Below, piece after piece: positions 36,719-45,704 of a stretch of DNA of 64,000 bases. Source of the DNA: Dehalococcoidia bacterium (GTDB lineage Bacteria; Chloroflexota; Dehalococcoidia; Bin125); the NCBI GenBank assembly GCA_022828105.1, contig JAJEJC010000007.1:330885-394884 (forward strand), in the 5' to 3' direction. Made by a program: the position numbers and the translations under genes. The notes beneath the pieces are model-generated. The model made no database searches, was not told where the DNA came from, and saw only the letters and a program-made list of their open reading frames with translations. Position 1 is the first letter of the stretch. Each line of letters begins with the position of its first letter.

Positions 36719-37967
36719 GGGAACCCATTCGCGCGGCCAGCACTTCCGGCAGAATCACCGTACCGTCCGCCTGCTGACCGTTCTCCAACAGCGCAGCGAT
36801 GGTGCGCGGCAGCGCCAACCCCGACCCGTTCAGCGTGTGTACGAAGCGCGTGCTCTTGCCTTCCTCAGGCCGGTAGCGGATATTGGCCCGCCGCGCCTGG
36901 AAATCGGTGCAGTTGGACACGCTGGAGACTTCCAGCCACTCCTGCGCGCCCGGCGCCCAGATTTCGAGGTCGTACGAGACCGACGCGTTGAATCCCAGGT
37001 CCCCGCTGCAGATTTGCAGCACGCGGTACTCCAGCTCCAGCCCCTGCAGCAACGACTCCGCCGAAGCCAGCATTTCGTCCAGCGCCTTCGACGACCTCTT
37101 CGGCGTCGTGAACTGGTACATCTCGACTTTCTCAAACTGGTGCACCCGCTTGATCCCGCGCACGTCGCGGCCGGCGCTCGTCTTCTCGCGGCGGAAGCAG
37201 GGCGTGTGCGCGGCGTAGCGGATCGGCAACTGCTCTTCCGACAGAATCTCGTCCGCGTGCATGTTGGTCAGCGGCACCTCGGCGGTGGGGACGAAGTAGT
37301 AGTCTTCCTCTTCGTCGCGATACAGGTTGTCGCGAAACTTGGGCAGTTGACCCGAGGCGCGCATCGCGTCCTCGCGCACCATCGCGGGGACGTAACACTC
37401 CTCGTAGCCGGTCGCCTGATGGCAGTCGAGGAACCAGCCGATCAGGGCCCGCTGCAAGCGAGCGCCTGCCCCGCGCAGCGCGTACATGCGCGAGCCCGAC
37501 ATGGCCGCCGCCCGTTCGATGTCGATGATGCCGAGCGACTCGCCGATTTCCCAGTGCGGCTTCGGCTCAAACGAAAACACACGGCGCGTACCCCACGCGC
37601 GGACCTCAACATTCGCTTCCTCATCGTCGCCGTCCGGCGTCTCGTCCCCGACGACGTTTGGAATCTCCGCCAGCAGCACGTCCAGGGACGCCTCAACGTC
37701 GCGAAGCTGCTCCTCCAGTTCGTCGATCCGCGTTGCGGACTCACGCTGCGCTGCGATCAGGCGTTGGCGCTCCTCGTGGTCCTTGGCCTTGCCGATCGCC
37801 CGGCCCGCCGAGTTCCTCGATGCCCGCAGCTCCTCCAACTCGACCAATACGCCTCGCCGCTGATCGTCAACCTTGATGGCGTCATCCACCGGCGCCTCGG
37901 CTCGCCGACGCTCCAACGACCGACGGATGACATCCGCCTGCTCCCGGATCATCTGCGCAGATATCAC
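36705..37967 (-). CDS. serS: seryl-tRNA synthetase
   Basis: Coiled-coil N-terminus, class II core: GCLATH-like PLTNMHADEIL, FRREKTSAGRDVRGIKRVHQFEKVE, NGSGLALPRTIAALLEN. Confidence 0.95.
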   Translation of the reverse strand: MISAQMIREQADVIRRSLERRRAEAPVDDAIKVDDQRRGVLVELEELRASRNSAGRAIGKAKDHEERQRLIAAQRESATRIDELEEQLRDVEASLDVLLAEIPNVVGDETPDGDDEEANVEVRAWGTRRVFSFEPKPHWEIGESLGIIDIERAAAMSGSRMYALRGAGARLQRALIGWFLDCHQATGYEECYVPAMVREDAMRASGQLPKFRDNLYRDEEEDYYFVPTAEVPLTNMHADEILSEEQLPIRYAAHTPCFRREKTSAGRDVRGIKRVHQFEKVEMYQFTTPKRSSKALDEMLASAESLLQGLELEYRVLQICSGDLGFNASVSYDLEIWAPGAQEWLEVSSVSNCTDFQARRANIRYRPEEGKSTRFVHTLNGSGLALPRTIAALLENGQQADGTVILPEVLAARMGSRVIA

Positions 37968-38479
37968 GCGTGTCGCTCCTCGTGTTTCGCAATGTGATCA
38001 ATCGCCGCCATGCCCAGCACCCGCACGTCCTGCGAGATATGCGCCGAGACGCCCGCGAGCGTCATCGGCGCGTCATCCTCAAGCTCTTGCCTGCTGACCC
38101 AGCGCCACGACTCCGACGGCGGTAGCGGGCGCGTCTCTGCGCTCGGGCGCGAGAAGTAGATCAGGTCAATGTGATGATGCGCGTCCTCGCCGCCGAATGC
38201 CCGAATCGGCTCGACCATGATCGTCACCGGCGGCGAGACCTGGGGCGGATCCGGATAGGCAAACGGCACAGTCGTGGGCACAATCTCCACGGCAAACTCC
38301 GTCTCCTCCAGCGCTTCCCGACGAGCGGCCTGCATCGGATCCTCGTTCGGCTCAATGTGACCGCCGGGCGGCAGCCACAGACCAACTTTACGGTGCCAGT
38401 GCAACAGCGTCGCGCCGTCCATCGACACAAACGTCGTCACCGTAAAGTGTCGGATACCGTCCCCAGAATTCACTGTCAC
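37964..38479 (-). CDS. NUDIX hydrolase
   Basis: LWLPPGGHIEPNEDPMQAARREALEETEF; GTG start 38479 places it divergent to 38494. Confidence 0.87.
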   Translation of the reverse strand: MTVNSGDGIRHFTVTTFVSMDGATLLHWHRKVGLWLPPGGHIEPNEDPMQAARREALEETEFAVEIVPTTVPFAYPDPPQVSPPVTIMVEPIRAFGGEDAHHHIDLIYFSRPSAETRPLPPSESWRWVSRQELEDDAPMTLAGVSAHISQDVRVLGMAAIDHIAKHEERHA

Positions 38480-38493
38480 GTACCGTATCGCAC

Positions 38494-39246
38494 ATGGAAC
38501 TGATCTCCGCCGCCAACGGCATGTCGCCAACCTGGTCGCCCGACGGCCAACAGATCGCATTCCTCAGCAACCGCGCCGAAGGCTGGGATCTCTACACCAT
38601 GCCCGCAAGCGGGGGCGAGGCCACACGGCTCACCAGCGGCGTCACCGCCGACAATCCCGCCTGGTCGCCGGACGGGCGCTGGATCGCGGTGGAGCGCAAC
38701 GACCGGATCGAGGCGGTCAGCCCGGACGGCCGCGAGCGAATCGTGCTGGCGACCGACGCCCGCTACCCAACCTGGTCGCCCAGCGGCGAACTCGCCTTTG
38801 TGCGCAACCGAGATCTGTATGTGCGGCAGGCGGACGAGCGCGAGCAGCTCGTGCTGCGCGACGCCGAACAGCCGCACTGGTCGGCGGACGGCCGGACGGT
38901 TGTGTTCGTCCGTCGCGGCATCTGGGAGCTTGAGACCGGCTCCGGAAGTCTGAGGCAACGAACCCGGAATCCCGCCGACGAGTCGCCTTGCATCCAGTTC
39001 GACCGCGACATCGTCTTCATTCGCAATGCCCAACTGATGATCATCCATCCCGACGGCGCGATGACCGACATCTCCTATCACCCATCGCCGGCGGGCGCTC
39101 CCGCGGCGCACCCGCTGGAAATCGACACCGTCGCCTACCACCTCCACGACGGTGGCAACTGGGACATCGTCACGGCCTCGCTCGAACACGGGAACGTCCG
39201 AAAGCTGACCCGCGCGACCTGGACCTCCTGGAACGCCCGCGCTTGA
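38494..39246 (+). CDS. TolB-like beta-propeller (PD40) protein
   Basis: Repeated PTWSPDGQQIAFLSNR / PAWSPDGRWIAVERN units. Confidence 0.8.
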   Translation: MELISAANGMSPTWSPDGQQIAFLSNRAEGWDLYTMPASGGEATRLTSGVTADNPAWSPDGRWIAVERNDRIEAVSPDGRERIVLATDARYPTWSPSGELAFVRNRDLYVRQADEREQLVLRDAEQPHWSADGRTVVFVRRGIWELETGSGSLRQRTRNPADESPCIQFDRDIVFIRNAQLMIIHPDGAMTDISYHPSPAGAPAAHPLEIDTVAYHLHDGGNWDIVTASLEHGNVRKLTRATWTSWNARA

Positions 39247-39270
39247 GCGACGCTTCGCTATCGTGGGCTC

Positions 39271-39744
39271 ATGTCCCACTTCCTGCTCCGACAGGCCGCT
39301 CGCGTCATCACCGGCTCCGCCGCGCCCCAGGTCGCCTCGCAGATCGCTCAGCGGTTGACTACGCCGTCGACCCGAGACGAAGATCGCCGCCGGTTCCTGA
39401 TCTGGCTGTCCGGACCGTTCCGGCAATCGCAGCCCGACGCCTATGAGCGCCTCTGGCCGCGGCTGCACGGCAAGGACGAGCGCATTCGTGCGCTGACCGG
39501 CGTCTTCCTGGAGTTGCAGACCGCTGGTCCGAGCGCCGCGAACCAGTGGTTCGCACAACTCGCCGACTCAGATCCGCAGCACTTCGACGAGTTGATCGCG
39601 GAATTGGCGCCCAGCCAACCCGATCCGCAGCAGATGATCAGACAGGCCTCGAAGGAAGCGGAGACCACGCTGCGCGGCGCGGCCCGATTCCTGGGCCGCA
39701 CCTACCGCAAGACCTCAGAGGAAGCGCGCAAACGAAAGCAGTAG
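39271..39744 (+). CDS. hypothetical protein
   Basis: 157-aa ORF in tight co-directional spacing with neighbours. Confidence 0.6.
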   Translation: MSHFLLRQAARVITGSAAPQVASQIAQRLTTPSTRDEDRRRFLIWLSGPFRQSQPDAYERLWPRLHGKDERIRALTGVFLELQTAGPSAANQWFAQLADSDPQHFDELIAELAPSQPDPQQMIRQASKEAETTLRGAARFLGRTYRKTSEEARKRKQ

Positions 39745-39749
39745 CGACC

Positions 39750-40244
39750 ATGCCGATGATCGATCACATCACGGACGAACAGGCCGACTTGATTCGCAAC
39801 GCGCGAGTCTTTTTCGTCGCCTCCGCCGACCCCGCGATGGGCGACGGACCGAATGGCGAGGGTCCGGTCAATCTCTCGCCAAAAGGCGCGGCCGACCTTC
39901 AGGTCGTCGACCGGCACACGATCGCTTACTTCGACTACTCGGGCAGCGGCAACGAGACGGCCCGACACACCGCGGCCGGCGGCCCGATCACGGTCATGGT
40001 TACCTCGTTCGACGAAGACGCCGCCATCGTCCGGCTCTACGGCACGGCGAAGTCCCTGCCGCTGGAAGAATCCGTCCTCGCCGACCAGGCCGAAGCCCTG
40101 CGCGCCGTCGAAATGCCCACGCCCGAGCGCCAGGTGATCGAGATCAGCGTCGACCGCACCCAAACCTCATGCGGCTACGGAGTCCCCATCTACGAATACA
40201 AAGGGGACCGTTCCAGAGACGAGCGCGGTCGGCGCTACAAGTAG
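39750..40244 (+). CDS. pyridoxamine 5'-phosphate oxidase-family flavoprotein
   Basis: VFFVASADP...GPVNLSPKGAADLQVVDRHTIAYFDYSGSGNETARH. Confidence 0.8.
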   Translation: MPMIDHITDEQADLIRNARVFFVASADPAMGDGPNGEGPVNLSPKGAADLQVVDRHTIAYFDYSGSGNETARHTAAGGPITVMVTSFDEDAAIVRLYGTAKSLPLEESVLADQAEALRAVEMPTPERQVIEISVDRTQTSCGYGVPIYEYKGDRSRDERGRRYK

Positions 40245-40258
40245 ACCTATCCGTAGAC

Positions 40259-41095
40259 CTACTGGATCAGCTTCGCCAGCCGATCCAGCTCCGGCAGCAC
40301 CTCGTCGGCGCCGGCGTGGGGCAGACCGAACACCACGCGATCGACGCCGATGCGCTCGTACTCGGGCAGCGCGTCCTCGATTGCCGGGAAGACGTTGATT
40401 GAGATCGAGTCGAAGTCGCGACCGGCCAGTTCGGCTCGGGACTTGATGTCCTGCATCGCACGCTCGACGAATCCCGGCGCGGGAATGTTCGGCAGCCAGC
40501 CGTCGCACCAGTCGACCACGCGCTGACGCGCCCACTTGCTGCCCGCTCCCATCAGGATCGGTGGATGCGGGTCTTGCAGCGGCTTCGGAATCACATGCGT
40601 GCGCGGGATATCGACGAACTCCGAGTGATACTCCGCGATCTCTTCCGTCCACATCACCTTCATCGCCTCGATCCGCTGTTGGGTGACCTTCCAACGGTCC
40701 TTGAATCGCACGCCGAGCGGTTCCATCTCCTCGGCCAACCATCCGGCGCCGATGCCGAACTCGAAGCGCCCCCCCGAAATGAAGTCGAGCGACGCCACCT
40801 GCTTGGCCAGCGCGATTGGCTCGTGCTCGGTCACCAGGCAGATGCTGGTCCCGAGCCGAATCTCCGAGGTCGCACCGGCCGCCGCGCCCAACGCCACGAA
40901 CGGATCGTGCAGGCGGTAGTACTGCTCGGGAAGCGAGCCGTCCTCCGAGCGCGGAAACGGCGTCTCGCGGTCGGCGGGCATGTGCACATGCTCGGGCACC
41001 CAGAACGACTCGAATCCCCGCTCCTCCGCCGCCGCAGCCAACGCCCCCGGATCCATCGCCATGTCGGTCGCAAAGATCATCACGCCGTACTTCAT
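40259..41095 (-). CDS. LLM-class F420/flavin-dependent oxidoreductase
   Basis: AAEERGFESFWVPEHVHMP, GGRFEFGIGAGWLAEEMEPLGV. Confidence 0.87.
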   Translation of the reverse strand: MKYGVMIFATDMAMDPGALAAAAEERGFESFWVPEHVHMPADRETPFPRSEDGSLPEQYYRLHDPFVALGAAAGATSEIRLGTSICLVTEHEPIALAKQVASLDFISGGRFEFGIGAGWLAEEMEPLGVRFKDRWKVTQQRIEAMKVMWTEEIAEYHSEFVDIPRTHVIPKPLQDPHPPILMGAGSKWARQRVVDWCDGWLPNIPAPGFVERAMQDIKSRAELAGRDFDSISINVFPAIEDALPEYERIGVDRVVFGLPHAGADEVLPELDRLAKLIQ

Positions 41096-41169
41096 CGTGG
41101 GGTCCTTTCTCAAACGGTCATGCTGTCGGTCACAGCCTACGATGCGCGGTTCGCGAATAGGCTGGGTCC

Positions 41170-42102
41170 ATGCAACACGACATCCTTACGCCGCCGGCAG
41201 CGCCCAACCCCGTCCCGATGGTGCTCGACACCGACACCGCCAACGAGATCGACGATCAGTTCGCCGTCGTCCATGCGTTGCTCTCCCAGGACCGGCTGCA
41301 ACTGGAAGCGATCTACCCAACGCTGTTCACGCGCCCAGGCAACACGCCCGCCGAGGGCGTCGCCGAGTCGGAGGCTGAGATTCATCGGCTGTTGGAACGG
41401 CTGCGGGTCGAACCAGGCGGCCGCGTGTTGCGCGGTGCCGACCGATTCCTCGCCGATGACCGGCCGACCGTCGCCAATGCCGCCTCCGACGACCTGATTC
41501 GGCGGGCCCTGGAGCCACGCGAGGGCCGGCTCTGGGTGGCGGCGATCGGCGCGTTGACCAACGTCGCCTCGGCGCTCAATCAGGCGCCAGAAATCGCCGA
41601 GCGCATCTGCATCGCCTGGCTGGGCGGGCAAGCGCAGCACGCTGTCGACGCTCGCGAATTCAATCTCTACCAGGACCCTGTCGCGGCGCGAGCCGTCTTC
41701 GACAGCGGCGCGCCGCTGGTCCACATCCCCTGCTACGGCGCGGCTTCGCATCTGCTGACCAGCACCGCCGAGCTCGACGCCTATGTCCGACCTCAGGGCA
41801 CAATTGGCGAGTATCTGAGCGACATCTTCCGCGACCACGACGAGCAGTATCCGGGCCGCAGCAAGGAAGTCTGGGATCTCTCGGCGACCGGCTATCTGAT
41901 CGACGATGACTGGGTTCCCACACGCAGCATCGCGCGGCCGACGCTCTCAGCCGACATGCGCTGGATTGCTCAGCCCGACGACGCCCCGCTCGCACCCTTC
42001 GCCGAAGCTCAATATGTCAACCGCGACCCGATCTTCCACGACCTGTTCTGCAAGCTGAGCGAGTTTGATCGCGGCGAGCGGTCAGCCGGATTTGCGTCCT
42101 GA
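41170..42102 (+). CDS. inosine-uridine nucleoside hydrolase family protein
   Basis: MVLDTDTANEIDDQFAVVHALLS Asp-rich motif. Confidence 0.82.
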   Translation: MQHDILTPPAAPNPVPMVLDTDTANEIDDQFAVVHALLSQDRLQLEAIYPTLFTRPGNTPAEGVAESEAEIHRLLERLRVEPGGRVLRGADRFLADDRPTVANAASDDLIRRALEPREGRLWVAAIGALTNVASALNQAPEIAERICIAWLGGQAQHAVDAREFNLYQDPVAARAVFDSGAPLVHIPCYGAASHLLTSTAELDAYVRPQGTIGEYLSDIFRDHDEQYPGRSKEVWDLSATGYLIDDDWVPTRSIARPTLSADMRWIAQPDDAPLAPFAEAQYVNRDPIFHDLFCKLSEFDRGERSAGFAS

Positions 42103-42112
42103 GCTCGAGTCG

Positions 42113-43177
42113 TTACATCGGTACGGTCACCGGGCGGGTCATGCCGCCGAAGGTGGGCATCCAGCAGGAGTGTTTGCCCGGGCCGCCGGCGACGATGATG
42201 TGGATTTCATCGGGCTTGTCGGTGATCGGCAGCCATTCGTCGGCGCTGTGAGTGGGCAGGACTCCGCCGGCCATGCGGATGTTGACGGACTCGAGGAACT
42301 CGGGGCTGAGCTTGCTCGCGGGGTAGCGGGCGTGCTCCCAGAGGTACTCCTGGACCGACTCGCGGGTCCAGCCCTCGGCGGCGACCGTCTCCGCGTGCTC
42401 GGGTCCGAAGGCCAGCACCGGCTCGCCCTTGCCGAGGATGTTGTTGGAGCCGGCCTGACCCATCGCGCCGGCGACGGTCTGGAGGATGCCGGCGGCGGTG
42501 TTGCTGCCGTGGTCCTGGATGTTGTGCGGGCCCTCGCAGGCCCAGGTCGTGATGCAACTGTCCTCGGCGTTGAGCCCGCGCGTCGTCTGGAAGGGCGGCC
42601 AGGGCGAGGCGTCCTCGCGCTCGGTCGCGCAGAAGGCGAACTTGGCCGGTGTGCCCTGCGTCGCGCGGTCGCCGCGACCGGGCGTCGCGCCGGCGACGTT
42701 GAGTTGGACCAGGCGCACGGCTCGGCCGATGGTGGCGTTGGAGGGAAACGTGGGACCGAAGCAGCCCGAGCCGCCGTGAATCCCGGCCGCGCGCGCCGCT
42801 GGACCTGACGCCAGCACGAAGACGGCGCAGGGATGCGTCGTTGCGTTGATCCCGTCGAGGTTGAAGGGCGGCTGCGAGATCGCCTCGACCGCCGCCAGCA
42901 CGATGGGAAACTGCTGCGGCCGGCAGCCGGCCATGACGGCGTTGATCGCGATTGCCTCGACCGTCGCCTCGCCCTGACGCGGCGCGAGCACACCCAGAAC
43001 TTCCAGTGAATCGCGACCCGACGATTCAATCATCGCGTTGACGCGGCCGGGGGTGGGAGGAATCAAAGGGAGTCCATCGGACCAGCCTCGTCGGATGCAC
43101 TCCTGGGAGAAGTCGAACGAATCCGAGGGCAGCGAAAACCGCTCGGCCGAACGACCTTGGGCTGTCTGTGAAGGCAT
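42113..43177 (-). CDS. conserved hypothetical protein, same strand as the UGSC-type gene cluster
   Basis: 354 aa; RRGWSDGLPLIPPTPGRVNAM...GGSGCFGP...; family not named with confidence. Confidence 0.65.
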   Translation of the reverse strand: MPSQTAQGRSAERFSLPSDSFDFSQECIRRGWSDGLPLIPPTPGRVNAMIESSGRDSLEVLGVLAPRQGEATVEAIAINAVMAGCRPQQFPIVLAAVEAISQPPFNLDGINATTHPCAVFVLASGPAARAAGIHGGSGCFGPTFPSNATIGRAVRLVQLNVAGATPGRGDRATQGTPAKFAFCATEREDASPWPPFQTTRGLNAEDSCITTWACEGPHNIQDHGSNTAAGILQTVAGAMGQAGSNNILGKGEPVLAFGPEHAETVAAEGWTRESVQEYLWEHARYPASKLSPEFLESVNIRMAGGVLPTHSADEWLPITDKPDEIHIIVAGGPGKHSCWMPTFGGMTRPVTVPM

Positions 43178-43257
43178 GGGCGAGTCCTAACTCTGAACAG
43201 TCGGCACATATGAAGGCGAAGTCGGGGATCGTGGATCATGGCCTACACGATAAATTC

Positions 43258-43521
43258 TCACATCGCCCACGCGGATCGCGGTAGGAAACGGCAGGGTTTC
43301 GCCGGTTGCGCACGTGAGGTATGGATGATCACGACTGCCTGGTCTTGCTTGTCGCGCAAGCGAATCACGTAGGAGGTCCCGTCACAGGATCGAGCCGGCC
43401 CGACGCTGCGGTAACTCACGTCCTCGGTGAGGCAGCCCGCGTCGATCAGTTCAGTGAAGCCCATGGCAAAGAAGAGATCGAACAGCTCGTAATCGCGAAG
43501 TTGTACCCTTGCCTCAGGCAC
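43258..43521 (-). CDS. hypothetical protein
   Basis: 87-aa ORF with GTG start, head-to-head with 43534. Confidence 0.4.
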   Translation of the reverse strand: MPEARVQLRDYELFDLFFAMGFTELIDAGCLTEDVSYRSVGPARSCDGTSYVIRLRDKQDQAVVIIHTSRAQPAKPCRFLPRSAWAM

Positions 43522-43533
43522 AGGAGTGACCCA

Positions 43534-43806
43534 ATGCCCAGCAACGTCGAAGTCCGGCGCGAGTTGACGAACCTGATTTCTTCGTGCCTCGACGGCACGG
43601 CGACGGCAACGGAGTTCCTGGCATTCGCGGCTCCATTAGCGCTTGACGAAGAGATTGACGACGAGTTGCGCGGCGACCTCGATCGCCTCTCACTGGTGGC
43701 CGACGAGGTACAGCGGTTTGGCCTTGCGCCCGAAGTATTCCTCGATGCCGTTCGCGCAGTATCGCAACGCAAGTTGGGCGTCGATCTCGCGCCGGCAGCC
43801 GACTGA
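43534..43806 (+). CDS. hypothetical protein
   Basis: 90 aa MPSNVEVRRELTNLISSCLDGTATATEFLAFA... Confidence 0.5.
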   Translation: MPSNVEVRRELTNLISSCLDGTATATEFLAFAAPLALDEEIDDELRGDLDRLSLVADEVQRFGLAPEVFLDAVRAVSQRKLGVDLAPAAD

Positions 43807-43821
43807 ACACGCTCTCAGCGC

Positions 43822-44358
43822 TCAGCCCTGACCCAGCAGGGCCGATTCCAGGCGGTCGACGACGGCGTCGTCGACTCGGGCGCGGACGCGGTCGGGGCGC
43901 AGGCCGCCGAGCGGATGCTGCACGATCAGGCGGTCGAGCTCGGGCAGGCCTCGCTGCTCGGCTTCGAGTTGGAGCAGGTCGGTGAAGGCCGAGGTGCCGA
44001 CGGTGACGGTCGGGATTCCCAGTTCTTCGAAGAGGACCGAGGCGTGGACACTCCACGTCGTGCAGCTGCCTCAATCGCAGCTCCCGATCAGGAGAAAATC
44101 GGCGCCGTTGCGCAAGGCGTCAATCGTGGAGTCGGAAGGCGGACCGCCAACCGGCTTACTGCCAACCACCAACTCGCCAAGATCGTGCCGCTCGCCCAGC
44201 CGCTCGACCATGGTCTCCATCAGCAGCCGGGCGTTGGCTTTGCGGTTTTCAAGGATCCCGGGTCGGAGGCCGTCGAGGGAGAGAGGACGAGGCGCAGCGG
44301 TCGCCTCGTGAATCGCGACGTGGGCCTGTGGGCTGAGAATTTCGATGGTTTCGGGCAT
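43822..44358 (-). CDS. UGSC-type (seleno)protein; in-frame TGA at 44073-44071 read as selenocysteine
   Basis: Reads MPETIEILSPQAHVAI...FLLIGSCD-U-GSCTTWSVHASVLFEELGIPTVTVGTSAFTDLLQLEAEQRGLPELDRLIVQHPLGGLRPDRVRARVDDAVVDRLESALLGQG*; the frame stays open from the TGA to 43822. Confidence 0.85.
44038..44073 (-). promoter_or_regulatory. Candidate bacterial SECIS element directly after the UGA
   Basis: UGAGGCAGCUGCACGA-CGUGGA-GUG-UCCACG-CCUCG; perfect 6-bp apical stem with GU in the loop, plus GAGG/CCUC basal pairing. Confidence 0.65.
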
Positions 44359-44384
44359 GATTCGGCTCCTGCTCCGGACAACCT

Positions 44385-44636
44385 CTATTCGAGCCGAGAG
44401 TAGATCAACTCGCGGAGCTCATCCATGTCGGGGAAGCGGCCCATGGCGGCCTTGCTGAAGACGAGGTCTCCGTTGACCTTCCACTCGAACAGGCCCCTCG
44501 TGTCGGGGACCAGCTTGACGTCCGAGACGAGGTGCTGGATGTCGGTCATCAGCTCGCCCAGCATCCAGGAGGTGCGCGGCCAGTAGCCGCAATCGGCGCA
44601 GTAGACGACTTCGATGGCGATCTGCTTGTCGGACAT
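44385..44636 (-). CDS. SelT/SelW/SelH (Rdx)-type protein, Cys form
   Basis: MSDKQIAIEVVYCADCGYWPRTSWMLGELMTDIQHLVSDVKLVPDTRGLFEWKVNGDLVFSKAAMGRFPD; CxxC and GxFEVxVNG-like motif. Confidence 0.82.
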   Translation of the reverse strand: MSDKQIAIEVVYCADCGYWPRTSWMLGELMTDIQHLVSDVKLVPDTRGLFEWKVNGDLVFSKAAMGRFPDMDELRELIYSRLE

Positions 44637-44645
44637 GGTTGAGTC

Positions 44646-45644
44646 CTAGCCGCCCAGGTACTGCTCGAGCCGGCGGCCGACGTCGACGGCGTCGCCCGAG
44701 GGCAGCGGGATCATCTGCAGGTCTGCGCCGGCGTCGGAGCGGGCCTGGAGCTGCTCAGGCACCGATTCGATCGGGCCGATCACCTGGATTTCGCGGACCA
44801 TGCTCTCGGAGAAGGCCATCAGCGCGCCCTCGGAGTCGCGGTCGGCCCAGGCGGCGCGGGAGTCCTTGATCTCGGACTCGAAGCCCGAGCGCGAGAGCAT
44901 TTGCCAGTAGAACGAGCCCATGCGGTTGGTGTAGTGGAAGAGCGGCTGGCGGGCGTTGCGCCAGACCTGCTCGTCGTCGCCTTCGCCGGTGACGTAGACG
45001 TTGGTAAAGGGCGCGACGGTGACCGAGTCCTCGGGACGGCCGGCGTCGCGCGACGCGCCGGCGAGCTGCCGCTTGAGCGGTTCGAAGCCGCGCCGCGGCC
45101 AGTGGATCGGGTAGATGCCGTCCGCGATCTCGCCGGTCTGCTGGATCGAGCGCGGGGTGATCGCCGCGATCCAGACGGGCAGGTCTTCGCGCACCGGTTC
45201 GTAGCCGAGCAGCCGGAAGCCGCGCTGTAGCGTGTAGATCTCACCCTCGTACTGGAGGCGCTGTCCGCTAAGCAGCATCTTGATGATCTCGGTGTACTCG
45301 CGGATGCGGCGCAGCGGACGGTCGAAGTCGACGCCGTGGAAGCCCTCGATCACGAGGTTGCCGGAGGAGCCGAGGCCGCAGACCATCCGTCCGCCGGAGA
45401 TCGTCTCCAACGTGGCGAACTCCTGCGCAATCGCGGCGGGCGTGCGCGAGAAGGTGTTGAGGATGCCGGTGCCGATCTGCATCTTCTCGGTGTTGGCGGC
45501 GATCACGGTCAGCCAGGGCAGCACCGAGTGTCCCCAGGCTTCGCCGGTGGAGACCATTTCGTAGCCGAGGTCCTCGGCGATCTTGATTTTCTCGAGCGTG
45601 TCGCGCCAGTTGGCGTCGAATCCGGCCAGGATGCCCAGTCGCAT
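44646..45644 (-). CDS. LLM-class flavin-dependent oxidoreductase
   Basis: ATLETISGGRMVCGLGSSGNLVIEGFHGVDFDRPLRRIREYTEII. Confidence 0.87.
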   Translation of the reverse strand: MRLGILAGFDANWRDTLEKIKIAEDLGYEMVSTGEAWGHSVLPWLTVIAANTEKMQIGTGILNTFSRTPAAIAQEFATLETISGGRMVCGLGSSGNLVIEGFHGVDFDRPLRRIREYTEIIKMLLSGQRLQYEGEIYTLQRGFRLLGYEPVREDLPVWIAAITPRSIQQTGEIADGIYPIHWPRRGFEPLKRQLAGASRDAGRPEDSVTVAPFTNVYVTGEGDDEQVWRNARQPLFHYTNRMGSFYWQMLSRSGFESEIKDSRAAWADRDSEGALMAFSESMVREIQVIGPIESVPEQLQARSDAGADLQMIPLPSGDAVDVGRRLEQYLGG

Positions 45645-45670
45645 GGTGGTGTCTCTTTCTGTTCATTCTG

Positions 45671-45697
45671 CATCTCCCCCCGCTTCGCGGGGGGAGA
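45671..45697. repeat. Single hairpin unit of the palindromic repeat family, intergenic
   Basis: catctccccccgcttcgcggggggaga. Confidence 0.8.
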
Positions 45698-45704
45698 GAG
45701 ATTG

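Noticed and set aside
34712-37967. Functional coupling of tRNA-Ser and nearby serS
   Set aside because: They are about 2 kb apart with three genes between and on opposite strands; proximity alone is weak evidence.
44071-44358. Treating this as a complete 95-aa protein or a nonsense pseudogene
   Set aside because: The frame stays open and conserved-looking past the TGA, and the recoded residue falls in a UGSC motif with a SECIS-like hairpin; selenocysteine is the better explanation.
43915-44403. 162-aa plus ORF across the UGSC gene
   Set aside because: Antisense to the selenoprotein reading frame; no family features.
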